A DNA stretch of 64,000 nt from Alteribacter aurantiacus DSM 18675 (GCF_000429705.1 NZ_KE386941.1:1178001-1242000); one strand, 5' to 3'. Shown: positions 42,915 to 52,552, numbered from the stretch's first letter. Made by a program: numbers and translations. Notes: a model not told the origin generated them from the letters alone.

Positions 42915-44615
42915 TTACAGATTCAAACGACTTTTTAATAAATCGCCAAGTTCGTCTACGTGAAGCTCCATTTTTTCTTCTTCCGTACGAAGTTTCACTT
43001 CAACGATTCCTTCATCTGCACGTTTACCAACCGTAATTCGGATCGGCATTCCCATCAAATCCGCATCTTTGAATTTAACGCCAGGCCGCTCCGGACGATC
43101 ATCAAACAGCACGTCGTATGTTTTGTTTAACTCCCCGTATAGTTTTTCCGCGAGGTTCTTTTGTTGTTCTTGCTTCATGTTGACCGGAATTAAATGAATA
43201 TGAAATGGAGCTACACTATGAGGCCACACAATTCCATGTTCATCATGGTGTTGTTCAATGATGGCAGCAACTGTTCTTGATACACCGATTCCATAGCTTC
43301 CCATCACCATAGGGCGGGATTTTCCGTTTTCATCCAAGAATGTCCCTTTCATTGATTCACTGTAACGCGTGCCCAACTTGAAGACATGACCTACTTCAAT
43401 ACCTTCTTTAAATTGGATCATACCTTTTCCGTCAGGAGACGGGTCTCCTTCTTGAATGAATCTGAGGTCATCGTAGTTCACATCGGAAAAATCGCGCTCT
43501 GGGTTCACGTTGCAATAATGCTTGTCCACTTCGTTTGCCCCACATACACCGTTGACTATGTATTCAACAGCGCGATCTGCAATGATTTTTACTTTATCTG
43601 AAATACCAATTGGTCCAACGAACCCTACTACATCGCCAATGTGTTCTTTCACATCTCCGTCGGTCCCTAAGTCAACCTTCGTAGCATCAAGAACGTGCTT
43701 CACTTTAATATCGTTTACTTCGTGATCACCACGTACGAGCACAAGGACAGGTTCATCATCTACCATAAATAGCATGCTCTTGATCAGATTTTCTTTGTCT
43801 GCACCTAAAAATGTAGACACATCTTCTATCGACTTCTTCCCAGGTGTGTCTTTTGTAACAAGCTCCTCTAGAGATTCGTTCGATTTTTCATAATTCACAT
43901 GAACTGGAGCAATTTCAATGTTAGCCGCAAATGAAGATTCATCAGAGTAAGCAATTGTGTCTTCTCCAATATCACTTAACACCATGAATTCATGTGTATC
44001 TTTTCCTCCCATAGCACCTGAATCGGCAACTACCGCACGGAAATCGAGACCACAACGAGTAAAGACATTTGAATATGCGTCGTACATTTTTTGATAACTC
44101 ACATCTAGGCCATCAAAATCTGTGTCGAATGAATACGCATCCTTCATAAGGAATTCCCGAGATCGTAATATACCGAACCTTGGACGTCTTTCATCTCTAA
44201 ACTTTGTTTGAATTTGGTAAAGGGTCATTGGTAAACGCTTATAAGAATTAATATCATCACGAACGAGTGCCGTAATCACTTCTTCGTGGGTTGGACCTAA
44301 CGCAAATTCCCTCTGATGGCGATCTTTTACTCGCATCAACTCAGGACCATACATGTCCCAACGGCCACTCTGTTGCCAGAGCTCGGCGTTTTGGATAGCC
44401 GGCATGAGCATTTCTTGTGCACCCGACTTGTCCATTTCTTCTCTAATTATATTTTCTACTTTCTTTAATGCTTTAAGACCTAAAGGTAAAAAGGAATATA
44501 CGCCTGCAGAACTTTGACGAATGAGACCCGCTCGCAACATGAGCTGATGGCTTTTTACTTCTGCGTCACTTGGTGCTTCTCTCAATGTTGGGGATAAAAA
44601 GGTACTTTGTTTCAT
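42915..44615 (-). CDS. proS: Prolyl-tRNA synthetase
   Basis: ProS charges tRNA-Pro. The 566-residue bacterial class II form has motif 1 around GVYSFLPLG, motif 2 FRDERRPRFGILRSREFLMKD near 140, the inserted YbaK-like editing domain (about 225-385) and motif 3 GSYGIGVSR near 445, then the anticodon-binding domain. The ATG at 44615 has GAGGTGG 7 bases upstream. No T-box element is visible in its leader. Confidence 0.98.
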   Translation of the reverse strand: MKQSTFLSPTLREAPSDAEVKSHQLMLRAGLIRQSSAGVYSFLPLGLKALKKVENIIREEMDKSGAQEMLMPAIQNAELWQQSGRWDMYGPELMRVKDRHQREFALGPTHEEVITALVRDDINSYKRLPMTLYQIQTKFRDERRPRFGILRSREFLMKDAYSFDTDFDGLDVSYQKMYDAYSNVFTRCGLDFRAVVADSGAMGGKDTHEFMVLSDIGEDTIAYSDESSFAANIEIAPVHVNYEKSNESLEELVTKDTPGKKSIEDVSTFLGADKENLIKSMLFMVDDEPVLVLVRGDHEVNDIKVKHVLDATKVDLGTDGDVKEHIGDVVGFVGPIGISDKVKIIADRAVEYIVNGVCGANEVDKHYCNVNPERDFSDVNYDDLRFIQEGDPSPDGKGMIQFKEGIEVGHVFKLGTRYSESMKGTFLDENGKSRPMVMGSYGIGVSRTVAAIIEQHHDEHGIVWPHSVAPFHIHLIPVNMKQEQQKNLAEKLYGELNKTYDVLFDDRPERPGVKFKDADLMGMPIRITVGKRADEGIVEVKLRTEEEKMELHVDELGDLLKSRLNL

Positions 44616-45013
44616 ATGTATACCACCTCGTATTCTTTTTTTAAAGACTGCTTTTGTTTAAGGTGTTTCTTAGTTATTATGTTCATCACTAGAATTTGGT
44701 AAGCATAAGGGCTCTTCTTTGTATTAAAGAAGCACGCCTTACAAAAACAGTGTTATTAAAGCTTTCTTTGAAAATGACGTGCTGTGCTTACTTCCTTATG
44801 TTAACTTCCTTGCGATTCTAGCGTTCAGCTTCGCATAACAAAAGGACACGGCACTTCACATATAATTAAGTTTACTGACTAAGAGATCGCTCAATTTATA
44901 ATATATAGAATTAAAGCATTAGCATAAGCGTTCTTCCTATACTTAAGGCGGTTAAGGAAAGTGTAGCTATGAACGATGTCACAGCTACACTTTATCTTAA
45001 CTCTTTATTTAGC
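44616..45013. other. Intergenic region rasP-proS
   Basis: This 398-base gap holds the rasP terminator (44958-44993) and an imperfect hairpin at 44699-44742 (GTAAG/CTTAC and CTTCTTT/AAAGAAG). I saw no T-box specifier or GGTACC-type antiterminator, and no gene. Confidence 0.55.
44958..44993 (-). terminator. Intrinsic terminator of rasP
   Basis: AAAGTGTAGCT (44958-44968) pairs perfectly with AGCTACACTTT (44983-44993) around a 14-base loop, followed by TTTCCTTAA on the minus strand. Confidence 0.7.
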
Positions 45014-46273
45014 TTACAAGAAGAATTTATTAATATCGTTCCACGTTACTACAAGCATGAGAAGCATGAGCAAGGCAAATCCAATAAAGTGGACCATTCC
45101 TTCTTTTTGAGGATCGATCGGCTTTCCACGGACTGCTTCCAAACCAATAAACATGAGCCTTCCTCCATCCAACGCAGGGAGTGGCAGAAGATTAATAATA
45201 CCTAGATTTACACTCAATATAGCAGCCCACTGCATGAGCACAAGAATTCCCATTGCGGCCACTTCACCTGTATAACTGTATATTCCTACAGGTCCAGCTA
45301 AGTGGTCAAGACTAAATTGCCCTGTTACGAGCATTCCTAATGCTTCAAGAATCAGAACGGTGTATTCATACGTCGTTGTAAAACCAAACAAGATGGATCC
45401 TAGAATGTTAAATTCAGTAGGGGGGTAAATACCCACAACGCCTTGGACTTGTTCTTCAGGACCCATTCTTTCTTCAGGTGTCATTTGAACTTCAAACGTC
45501 TCTGAACCTCTTTCTACTTCAAACAACAATGACTCGTTCGGACTTCCTTGTATGATAGAAGTCATTTCTTCCCACGTGGCTACACTCTCACCATCGATCG
45601 AGACAATTCTGTCACCACTTTCAAGACCTGCTTCTACAGCTACTCCATCATCGGTCACATCTCCTACAACCGATTCGTCAACAGGTAGGCCTGCAATTAA
45701 CGCATACAGTGCTAAGATAACGACAGCTAAAGCAAAGTTCATTAAAGGTCCAGCAAAAATCGCCATTGCCCGCTGAGGGATGGTTTTTGAAGAGAACTGT
45801 CGATCGTATGGTGCAATTTGTGTAGCTTCTTCATCATGGATAAAACGTGCTTGCGGGTGGATCTCATACGTGACAAGACCTTCTTCATCCGGTACGTATC
45901 CTTGAACAAACAGTTTGTGTTCAAGATCAATCTTCTCGACCTGGATAACTTTACAATCAGGGTGTTTAGATTTGTTATTGACCACAATATCCGTAACACG
46001 GTCTTGATTGTCAAACTTCAAACCCACTTCATAACCCGGTTTAATTTCAATCATTTCCGGATCTTCTCCAGCCATACGAACAAATCCTCCTAAAGGAAGA
46101 AGCCTGATCGTATAGGTCGTCTCATTCTTTTTAAAAGAAAAAATCTTAGGACCAAATCCTATCGCAAATTCACGACATAAAATTCCAGCCCTCTTTGCAA
46201 AAACAAGGTGCCCCCACTCGTGAATAAAGACAAGGAGACCAAAAATGATCACAATAGCTATAAACGTGTTCAC
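45014..46273 (-). CDS. rasP: Intramembrane zinc metalloprotease RasP (RseP family)
   Basis: RasP is a site-2 protease that cuts membrane-embedded anti-sigma factors and signal peptides. Of 419 residues, the zinc motif HEWGH is in the first transmembrane helix (near 18-22), a PDZ domain lies at about 195-265 (DGVAVEAGLESGDRIVSIDG), and the third ligand sits in LPLPALDGGRLMF near 370. Three or four membrane segments are visible. Its position after dxr and before proS is conserved. Confidence 0.97.
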   Translation of the reverse strand: MNTFIAIVIIFGLLVFIHEWGHLVFAKRAGILCREFAIGFGPKIFSFKKNETTYTIRLLPLGGFVRMAGEDPEMIEIKPGYEVGLKFDNQDRVTDIVVNNKSKHPDCKVIQVEKIDLEHKLFVQGYVPDEEGLVTYEIHPQARFIHDEEATQIAPYDRQFSSKTIPQRAMAIFAGPLMNFALAVVILALYALIAGLPVDESVVGDVTDDGVAVEAGLESGDRIVSIDGESVATWEEMTSIIQGSPNESLLFEVERGSETFEVQMTPEERMGPEEQVQGVVGIYPPTEFNILGSILFGFTTTYEYTVLILEALGMLVTGQFSLDHLAGPVGIYSYTGEVAAMGILVLMQWAAILSVNLGIINLLPLPALDGGRLMFIGLEAVRGKPIDPQKEGMVHFIGFALLMLLMLVVTWNDINKFFL

Positions 46274-46287
46274 GTTATCACAACCTT

Positions 46288-47436
46288 TTATTTCATATCA
46301 GTTTGAATCACACTTCTCGTTCGACGGTCTACTTCAAAAATGGTTTCAAGGTCGGGATTGGAAATAACATCATGTTTCTCCAGAGCTTTTTCAATAATCG
46401 TTTCAATTTCCAAGAATGGGATGCGCCCGTTCAAAAACGCATCAACTGCAACTTCATTTGCTGCATTTAGAACCGTTGGTGCTGTGCCGGCAACCTTTCC
46501 AGCTTCATAAGCCATTTTCAAACAACGGAACCGATTAAAATCCGGCTTTTCAAAATGCAGTGTCCCAATTTCCCATAAGTTCAATTTCTTTTTATCCGGC
46601 AATGGAAGCCTATGTGGAAGGGACAAAGCATATTGAATCGGTACTTTCATGTCCGGCATTCCTAAATGGGCTAGTACGCTACCATCAATATATTCTACCA
46701 TAGAGTGGATCATGCTTTCTTTGTGCAAGATCACGTCTATCATCTCATATGGCATATCAAAGAGCCAGCGGGCCTCTATTACTTCCAATCCTTTGTTCAT
46801 CATCGTAGCGGAGTCAATGGTAATTTTGGCACCCATACTCCAGTTTGGGTGATTGAGGGCGTCGTTGACAGTTACACCTTCCAACTCTTCTCTTGATTTG
46901 TCTCGAAAACTCCCTCCAGAAGCGGTTAAAATTAGTCTTTCTACTTCTTTTTCAGAATTTCCTTCTAGACATTGATAGATGGCTGAATGTTCACTATCAA
47001 TCGGGATGAGGTTGACTTTATATCGTTTAGCCCACTCAGTCACAATGTGGCCTGCAGTAACGAGCGTTTCTTTATTTGCAAGACCGATATCCTTGCCTGC
47101 CTTCATTCCGGCTAATGTAGGCTCAAGCCCCACACTCCCCATCAAAGCATTGACAACAATGTCGCCTTTGAGTTGTTCTACAGCTTCAATAAGGCCATCA
47201 CTACCAAAGCCAACCTTCACGGATGAAGGTACCATAGTCTCAAGCTTTTCTTTGTCTTCTTTATTTTGAACACTAACAAATGCTGGATTGAATTCTTGTA
47301 TTTGCTTTGCTGCAAGAGTGATGTTCTTCCCGCATGTTAAGGCATGAAGCTTAAACTGCTCAGGATGAGCACGGATCACATCAAGTGTTTGAACACCGAT
47401 TGATCCAGTTGAACCAAGTAGAATGATCGTCTTCAT
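46288..47436 (-). CDS. dxr: 1-deoxy-D-xylulose 5-phosphate reductoisomerase
   Basis: Dxr makes 2-C-methyl-D-erythritol 4-phosphate, the committed step of the non-mevalonate isoprenoid pathway. Its 382 residues include the NADPH motif GSTGSIG at 8-14, ALANKETLVTAG as LANKETLV near 120, PIDSEHSAIYQCL with metal-binding Asp/Glu near 150, and GASGGSF-like TASGGSFRD near 183. It sits between cdsA and rasP with short gaps, feeding precursor to UppS encoded upstream. Confidence 0.97.
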   Translation of the reverse strand: MKTIILLGSTGSIGVQTLDVIRAHPEQFKLHALTCGKNITLAAKQIQEFNPAFVSVQNKEDKEKLETMVPSSVKVGFGSDGLIEAVEQLKGDIVVNALMGSVGLEPTLAGMKAGKDIGLANKETLVTAGHIVTEWAKRYKVNLIPIDSEHSAIYQCLEGNSEKEVERLILTASGGSFRDKSREELEGVTVNDALNHPNWSMGAKITIDSATMMNKGLEVIEARWLFDMPYEMIDVILHKESMIHSMVEYIDGSVLAHLGMPDMKVPIQYALSLPHRLPLPDKKKLNLWEIGTLHFEKPDFNRFRCLKMAYEAGKVAGTAPTVLNAANEVAVDAFLNGRIPFLEIETIIEKALEKHDVISNPDLETIFEVDRRTRSVIQTDMK

Positions 47437-47461
47437 CTCTATGACGCTCCTTTATTTGTAC

Positions 47462-48256
47462 CTACTGAATGAACGATAATAAATACAAGATAGGCATTAC
47501 AAAAATTAAACTGTCAAACCGGTCCAATATTCCACCGTGTCCAGGTAAAACTTGTCCTGAATCTTTTACTGAATAGTGGCGCTTTAGTGCAGACTCAACA
47601 AGATCCCCAAGTTGACCGGCAATACTTACGACAAGGATAAAGAGTAGGATCACAAACCAAGATTCGTACACTGGGAAGAAGTAGCTGTATACAAAACCAA
47701 ATAGAATGGCAAAGAAAATACCTCCAAGCGATCCTTCAATTGTTTTTTTCGGACTGATTTCAGGCCATAATTTATGTTTTCCAAAAAAACGTCCACAGAA
47801 ATAAGCACCTGAATCTGTAACCCATACAAGAACAAGAACGAAAAAGATAAAGATGAGCCCGTCATCCAAAAACCTAGCCGTTAAAAAATAATGAAAACCA
47901 AATCCTATGTATACAGAAGATAAGATAATAAAGCCGGCTTCATCAAACGTAAAACGGTTCTTTGAAATCACCGTAAGAGCTAAAAGAACAATGATCATAA
48001 GTAAAAAGGTTTCTGTTCGTTCCAAGTGGATGAGATCAAAGTTCAATATGTTTTCCGGTAACAAGAGAAGCCACATAAAAACAAAACCTATTACACCACG
48101 GTAAGAAAAAGGAGACATCCCCTTCATTTTTAAAATCTCAGCCATAGCTATAGTCGCAAGTAAAAAGATAAGGAGGGTAAACGGCAAACCTCCAACGAGT
48201 ATAATTCCAAGAAATCCCGCACCGGCTATAACACCGGTAATAATTCGTTGTTTCAT
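47462..48256 (-). CDS. cdsA: Phosphatidate cytidylyltransferase
   Basis: CdsA forms CDP-diacylglycerol, the precursor used by PgsA. It is an integral membrane protein of 264 residues with seven or eight hydrophobic segments. The C-terminal signature is seen as VSIAGQLGDLVESALKRHYSVKDSGQVLPGHGGILDRFDS. It begins 11 bases after uppS, forming a uppS-cdsA-dxr-rasP run for envelope lipid synthesis. Confidence 0.97.
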   Translation of the reverse strand: MKQRIITGVIAGAGFLGIILVGGLPFTLLIFLLATIAMAEILKMKGMSPFSYRGVIGFVFMWLLLLPENILNFDLIHLERTETFLLMIIVLLALTVISKNRFTFDEAGFIILSSVYIGFGFHYFLTARFLDDGLIFIFFVLVLVWVTDSGAYFCGRFFGKHKLWPEISPKKTIEGSLGGIFFAILFGFVYSYFFPVYESWFVILLFILVVSIAGQLGDLVESALKRHYSVKDSGQVLPGHGGILDRFDSLIFVMPILYLLSFIQ

Positions 48257-48267
48257 TGCCTACCCTC

Positions 48268-49038
48268 CTAAACTCCGCCGAATCGACGTGTCCTTTTTTG
48301 ATATACTTCGAGCGCTTCAATAAAGTGTTCCTCTGTAAAGTCAGGCCATAACACGTCTGTAAACCAAAACTCCGAGTACGCCAGTTGCCAGAGCATGAAG
48401 TTGCTAAGCCTGATTTCTCCACTAGTTCGAATCAACAAGTCAGGATCCTTCAATCCGCTTGTCATGAGATGAGCTGAAAGAACATCTTCCGTTACATCCT
48501 CAATAGCCAGTGTGCCACGTTCAATTTCTTTATAAACATCTTTCATCGCCTCAACCATTTCATGACGGCTCCCATAATTCAATGCGAAATTCAAAATCAA
48601 GCCGTCATTGGAAGAAGTATCTTTAATGGCTTTGTTCACGGCTTCTTGAGTATGCTCTGGTAACGCATCCTTTGTTCCGGTTATACGCACTTGAACATTT
48701 TCTTCAATTAACTGAGGGAGTTCAGCCTTTAAAAAGCGCTCCGGCAATCTCATCAAAAAATCGACTTCCGGCTTGGGTCTTTTCCAATTTTCCGTAGAAA
48801 AAGCATAGAGCGTCAATGTCTTAACGCCTAATTTGTTGGACGTTTTAACCATTTTTTTAATGACGTTCATGCCTTCACGGTGACCCGCTACTCGAGGCAA
48901 CCCTCTTTTTTTAGCCCATCGGCCATTTCCATCCATGATAATCGCAACATGTTCTGGAATATTTTGAGGATCGAGCACGATGTCTTCAGTAGCCGTTTTT
49001 CGTTCTTCTTTTTTACTCGTCCATCTTTTTAACATCAT
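48268..49038 (-). CDS. uppS: Undecaprenyl diphosphate synthase
   Basis: UppS is the cis-prenyltransferase that builds the C55 lipid carrier for cell-wall synthesis. Of 256 residues, HVAIIMDGNGRWAKKRG carries the catalytic Asp near 36, SFSTENW-type AFSTENWKRP follows near 83, and ELWFTD-type SEFWFTDVLWPDF near 220 completes the active site. The ATG at 49038 follows GGGGG by about 6 bases. A terminator after frr separates it from the ribosomal genes. Confidence 0.97.
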   Translation of the reverse strand: MMLKRWTSKKEERKTATEDIVLDPQNIPEHVAIIMDGNGRWAKKRGLPRVAGHREGMNVIKKMVKTSNKLGVKTLTLYAFSTENWKRPKPEVDFLMRLPERFLKAELPQLIEENVQVRITGTKDALPEHTQEAVNKAIKDTSSNDGLILNFALNYGSRHEMVEAMKDVYKEIERGTLAIEDVTEDVLSAHLMTSGLKDPDLLIRTSGEIRLSNFMLWQLAYSEFWFTDVLWPDFTEEHFIEALEVYQKRTRRFGGV

Positions 49039-49215
49039 AAATCCCCCAACGTTTTAGAACAAAAGGGCAAGTACCTGCATAGGTACTATTAGCCGTTGCG
49101 GTAAAGTGTAAGACCTGTTACCACTAATTCTTAAATGTATAATGTGGAGACGTTTAACGAGTGGGCATGAAGGCCATTTGTCAATCCCGTTGTCTCCATT
49201 TTTAAGTGTAAAAAA

Positions 49216-49235
49216 ACCCCCTGATAATAGAGGGT
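49216..49235 (-). terminator. Intrinsic terminator of frr
   Basis: ACCCCCT (49216-49222) pairs with AGAGGGT (49229-49235), with one G-U pair on the minus strand, followed by TTTTTTT. It lies about 30 bases after the frr stop. Confidence 0.85.
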
Positions 49236-49267
49236 CTTTTACTCTGTTTATTTTACACGGTTTGAGC

Positions 49268-49825
49268 TTATACTTCCATAATTTCTTTTTCTTTGTTGTC
49301 AGCAATGCCGTCGATTGTTGTAACATAGCTATCCGTTACTTTTTGAACGTCATCTTGGTTACGTCGTAGCTCATCCTCAGTTAGTTCACCGTCTTTTTGC
49401 AGTTTCTTAAGTTCGTCGTTGCTATCACGGCGAATATTTCGAATAGCAACCTTAGCATCTTCGGAATATCTACGAACAAGTTTGACCAACTCGCTACGGC
49501 GCTCTTCTGTAAGTGCAGGAATTGTAATACGGATGATATTACCATCGTTTGATGGTGTAAGACCGAGGTCCGCTTTTTGAATCGCTCTTTCAATATCCGC
49601 TAGAGAAGATTTATCAAACGGTTGAATGGTTAACATTCTCGCTTCCGGTACTGAAATGGTAGCAAGTTGATTTAATGGTGTCATCATACCGTAGTATTCG
49701 ACTTGTACTTTATCAAGAATGGAAGGGTTCGCACGACCGGCACGTAGAGTCGCAAGCTCCTTACGAAGAGATTCAATTGACTTATCCATTCTTTCTTTGG
49801 CTTGGTTAATCGTTTCTTGACTCAT
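49268..49825 (-). CDS. frr: Ribosome recycling factor
   Basis: RRF splits post-termination ribosomes together with EF-G. Its 185 residues form the usual three-helix bundle plus hinge domain, with LRAGRANPSILDKVQVEYYG at 25-45 and GNIIRITIPALTEERRSELVK near 105-125. Its ATG overlaps the pyrH stop by one base (TAATG). AAGGGGG lies about 10 bases upstream. Confidence 0.98.
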   Translation of the reverse strand: MSQETINQAKERMDKSIESLRKELATLRAGRANPSILDKVQVEYYGMMTPLNQLATISVPEARMLTIQPFDKSSLADIERAIQKADLGLTPSNDGNIIRITIPALTEERRSELVKLVRRYSEDAKVAIRNIRRDSNDELKKLQKDGELTEDELRRNQDDVQKVTDSYVTTIDGIADNKEKEIMEV

Positions 49826-50553
49826 TATTTATTCGTCCCCCTTATAACTGTTCCAATTTCTTCGCCTACTACTGCACGCTTTATGTTACCTTCTTCCATG
49901 ATGGAGAAGACAATTAACGGTATATCATTATCCATACATAACGATGAAGCAGTAGAATCCATTACAGCAAGACCGTCTTTTAAGAGGTCAAGGTACGTAA
50001 GAGATTCGTATTTCTTTGCAGATGCATCTTTTGAAGGGTCCGCAGAATATACTCCGTCTACTTTGTTTTTAGCCATCAAAATGACGTCAGCCTCGATTTC
50101 AGCTGCACGCAAAGCAGCTGTAGTGTCCGTTGAGAAGTACGGGTTCCCAGTACCTGCTGCAAAGATAACCACACGCTTCTTTTCTAGGTGTCTGATCGCT
50201 CGGCGGCGTATGTAAGGCTCTGCCACTTGTCTCATTTCGATTGATGTTTGTACTCTTGTTTGAACGCCGATGTTTTCCAAACTGTCTTGTAGAGCCAAGG
50301 AGTTCATCACTGTTGCAAGCATACCCATATAATCAGCGGTGGCGCGATCCATGCCTTTCGCACTTCCTGCCATCCCACGCCAAATATTTCCTCCACCAAC
50401 TATGATAGCTACTTCAACATCAAGCTTAACAATCTCTCTGATTTGCTCTCCGATCGATTGGATTACAGAAGGGTCAATTCCGTAGCCCTGATCTCCGGCG
50501 AGAGCTTCTCCACTTAACTTTAATACAATACGTTTATATTTAGGATTCTCCAT
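49825..50553 (-). CDS. pyrH: Uridylate kinase
   Basis: PyrH phosphorylates UMP to UDP. It belongs to the amino acid kinase fold, 242 residues, with KLSGEALAG near 12-20, IVGGGNIWRG near 55 and AAGTGNPYFSTDTTAALRA near 135. The ATG at 50553 has AGGAGGG 5 bases upstream; a longer frame to 50619 has no ribosome site and no homologous sequence. It is coupled to frr. Confidence 0.97.
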   Translation of the reverse strand: MENPKYKRIVLKLSGEALAGDQGYGIDPSVIQSIGEQIREIVKLDVEVAIIVGGGNIWRGMAGSAKGMDRATADYMGMLATVMNSLALQDSLENIGVQTRVQTSIEMRQVAEPYIRRRAIRHLEKKRVVIFAAGTGNPYFSTDTTAALRAAEIEADVILMAKNKVDGVYSADPSKDASAKKYESLTYLDLLKDGLAVMDSTASSLCMDNDIPLIVFSIMEEGNIKRAVVGEEIGTVIRGTNK

Positions 50554-50628
50554 TTTACCCTCCTGACTTAGTCTAAAAACTAATGTTTGATTCATGATCG
50601 GATGAAAAAAGTTTTGCACTTGGGAAAA

Positions 50629-50647
50629 AGGGACACAATGTGCCCCT
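50629..50647 (-). terminator. Intrinsic terminator of tsf
   Basis: AGGGACAC (50629-50636) pairs with GTGCCCCT (50640-50647), with one G-U pair, a 3-base loop, and is followed by TTTTTCCC on the minus strand. It lies 10 bases after the tsf stop and may be only partial, since pyrH-frr have no obvious promoter. Confidence 0.75.
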
Positions 50648-50657
50648 CTTATCCGAC

Positions 50658-51542
50658 TTACTTTTTCACTTGTGACATAACTTCTTCAGCAAAGTTGTCT
50701 TCGCGCTTCTCCATACCTTCGCCTACTTCAAAGCGAACGAAAGATACAACACTTCCACCTTTAGACTGAACGTACTTCCCAACTCTTTGGTCAGAGTCTT
50801 TTACGAAAGACTGCTCGTTCAAGCAGATATCTTCAAAGAACTTAACAAGGCGACCTTCAACCATTTTTTCAACGATCTTCTCAGGCTTGCCTTCGTTTAA
50901 CGCTTGTTGCTTAAGAACGTCACGCTCACGCTCAACTTCTTCTTCTGAAACAGCGTCGCGGCCTACATATTTAGGGTTAATCGCAGCAACGTGCATAGCG
51001 ATGTCTTTTGCCGTTTCTTCGTCTGTTCCTTCAAGAACAGTAAGAACGCCGATACGTCCTCCCATGTGAAGGTATGAACCAAAGTTTTGGCTGTCTGTTT
51101 TCTCAACTAGTGCGAAACGGCGAAGAGAAAGCTTCTCTCCAATTTTAACAATTTGGTTGTTGATGTAGCTTTGAAGCGTATCATCAGAACCACCTTCAAA
51201 CGCTTGTCCAAGTGCTTCCTCTACATCAGCAGGCTTGTTTTTAAGGATGTGATCCGCTACAGCTGCAACAAGGTTTTGGAAGTTTTCGTTTTTAGCAACG
51301 AAATCTGTTTCTGAGTTAAGTTCAATAATAACAGCTTGGTTACCTTCAGTTTTAACCGCAGTAAGACCTTCTGCCGCTACACGATCAGCTTTTTTCGCAG
51401 CTTTCGCGATTCCTTTTTCGCGAAGGAAATCTACCGCTTTGTCCATGTCTCCATCTGTTTCTGTTAGGGCTTTTTTGCAGTCCATCATTCCTGCGCCTGT
51501 TTTTTCACGTAGTTCTTTAACTAATTTAGCTGAGATTGCCAT
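50658..51542 (-). CDS. tsf: Elongation factor Ts
   Basis: EF-Ts is the guanine-nucleotide exchange factor for EF-Tu. At 294 residues from the ATG at 51542 its length is standard. The N-terminal TS-N domain has LVKELREKTGAGMMDCKKALTE, and ELNSETDFVAKNENF provides the Asp-Phe that displaces magnesium in EF-Tu. AAGGAGG lies 8 bases before the ATG; the longer frame is not supported. Terminators lie on both sides of the gene. Confidence 0.98.
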   Translation of the reverse strand: MAISAKLVKELREKTGAGMMDCKKALTETDGDMDKAVDFLREKGIAKAAKKADRVAAEGLTAVKTEGNQAVIIELNSETDFVAKNENFQNLVAAVADHILKNKPADVEEALGQAFEGGSDDTLQSYINNQIVKIGEKLSLRRFALVEKTDSQNFGSYLHMGGRIGVLTVLEGTDEETAKDIAMHVAAINPKYVGRDAVSEEEVERERDVLKQQALNEGKPEKIVEKMVEGRLVKFFEDICLNEQSFVKDSDQRVGKYVQSKGGSVVSFVRFEVGEGMEKREDNFAEEVMSQVKK

Positions 51543-51632
51543 TGTAAATCCTCCTTGAAATTTCAGTAGGTTAAGTATCATAGTACCATCTTGACTTATC
51601 GAAGCCGTCCTTAAACGAAAACTTCTTTAAAA

Positions 51633-51667
51633 AAGGGTGATAAAGGGTCTGGCCCTCTATCACCCTT
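51633..51667 (-). terminator. Intrinsic terminator of rpsB
   Basis: A 15-bp stem (51633-51647 with 51653-51667) with one mismatch and a 5-base loop is followed by TTTTTTAAAG on the minus strand. It lies 16 bases after rpsB and probably tunes tsf expression below rpsB. Confidence 0.85.
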
Positions 51668-51683
51668 GTAGGACGTGCATATA

Positions 51684-52406
51684 TTAAGCAGTTGTTTCTT
51701 CTTCTTTTTGTACTTCTTCTTCTTGACCTTGGTTAGCTTCAATAATAGCATCAGCCATTTTAGAAGTTAGAAGACGTACAGCACGGATCGCATCGTCATT
51801 ACCTGGGATAACAACATCGATTTCATCCGGGTCACAGTTCGTATCAACGATAGCTACAACAGGGATGTGAAGTTTACGTGCTTCTGCAATTGCGATACGC
51901 TCTTTACGAGGATCGATTACAAATAGTGCGTCCGGAAGTGTGTTCATGTCCTTGATTCCGCCTAGGAATTTTTCAAGTCGGTCCATTTCTTTTTTAAGAA
52001 GGACAACTTCTTTCTTAGGAAGAACGTCGAACGTTCCGTCTTCTTGCATACGTTCAATGTTTTTAAGGCGTTGAATACGCTTTTGGATTGTTTCAAAGTT
52101 TGTAAGTGTACCACCTAACCAACGTTGGTTGATGAAGTACTGTCCAGCGCGCTCAGCTTCTTCTTTAACAGAATCTTGCGCTTGTTTTTTCGTACCAACG
52201 AAAAGAACTTTCCCTCCGTCAGCTGCGATGTTGCGTACGTAGTTATACGCTTCATCTACTTTCTTGACCGTCTTTTGAAGGTCAATAATGTAAATTCCGT
52301 TTCTTTCTGTGAAGATGTAGCGATCCATTTTTGGGTTCCAGCGACGAGTCTGGTGACCGAAGTGTACCCCAGCTTCTAATAGTTGTTTCATGGAGATAAC
52401 TGCCAC
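51684..52406 (-). CDS. rpsB: 30S ribosomal protein S2
   Basis: S2 is a late-assembling 30S protein. From the GTG at 52406 (MAVISMKQLLEAGVHFGHQ) it has 240 residues, with GTKKQAQDSVKEEAERAG, NQRWLGGTLTNF and the IVDTNCDPDEID signature. The GTG is 8 bases after AAAGGAGG; the GTG nine bases further upstream overlaps that site. The C-terminus is a Glu-rich tail. It has its own promoter and starts the rpsB-tsf-pyrH-frr cluster. Confidence 0.98.
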   Translation of the reverse strand: MAVISMKQLLEAGVHFGHQTRRWNPKMDRYIFTERNGIYIIDLQKTVKKVDEAYNYVRNIAADGGKVLFVGTKKQAQDSVKEEAERAGQYFINQRWLGGTLTNFETIQKRIQRLKNIERMQEDGTFDVLPKKEVVLLKKEMDRLEKFLGGIKDMNTLPDALFVIDPRKERIAIAEARKLHIPVVAIVDTNCDPDEIDVVIPGNDDAIRAVRLLTSKMADAIIEANQGQEEEVQKEEETTA

Positions 52407-52522
52407 ATCAAACACCTCCTTTGGTTTTTTATTATCCTCCGCATGATTCGTCTAAAAGTAAAACTGCGCTATGCAGCACCATTACTTAAATCCACATGCG
52501 TGTGTGATTAACACCGAGAATT

Positions 52523-52552
52523 ACTATACCATAGGAAGATAGGTTCTAGCAA
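52523..52552 (-). promoter_or_regulatory. Sigma-A promoter of rpsB, extended -10
   Basis: The minus strand reads TTGCTA (52552-52547), 18 bases, then TATAGT (52528-52523), preceded by TGG as an extended -10. The leader of about 110 bases could hold S2 feedback structure, but I could not define one. Confidence 0.65.

Noticed and set aside
44699..44742. Hairpin upstream of proS as a terminator
   Set aside because: The stem is interrupted by mismatches and no T-run follows on either strand in the right place.
44616..45013. T-box riboswitch upstream of proS
   Set aside because: Neither the conserved T-box sequence nor an antiterminator/terminator pair with proline specifier could be found.
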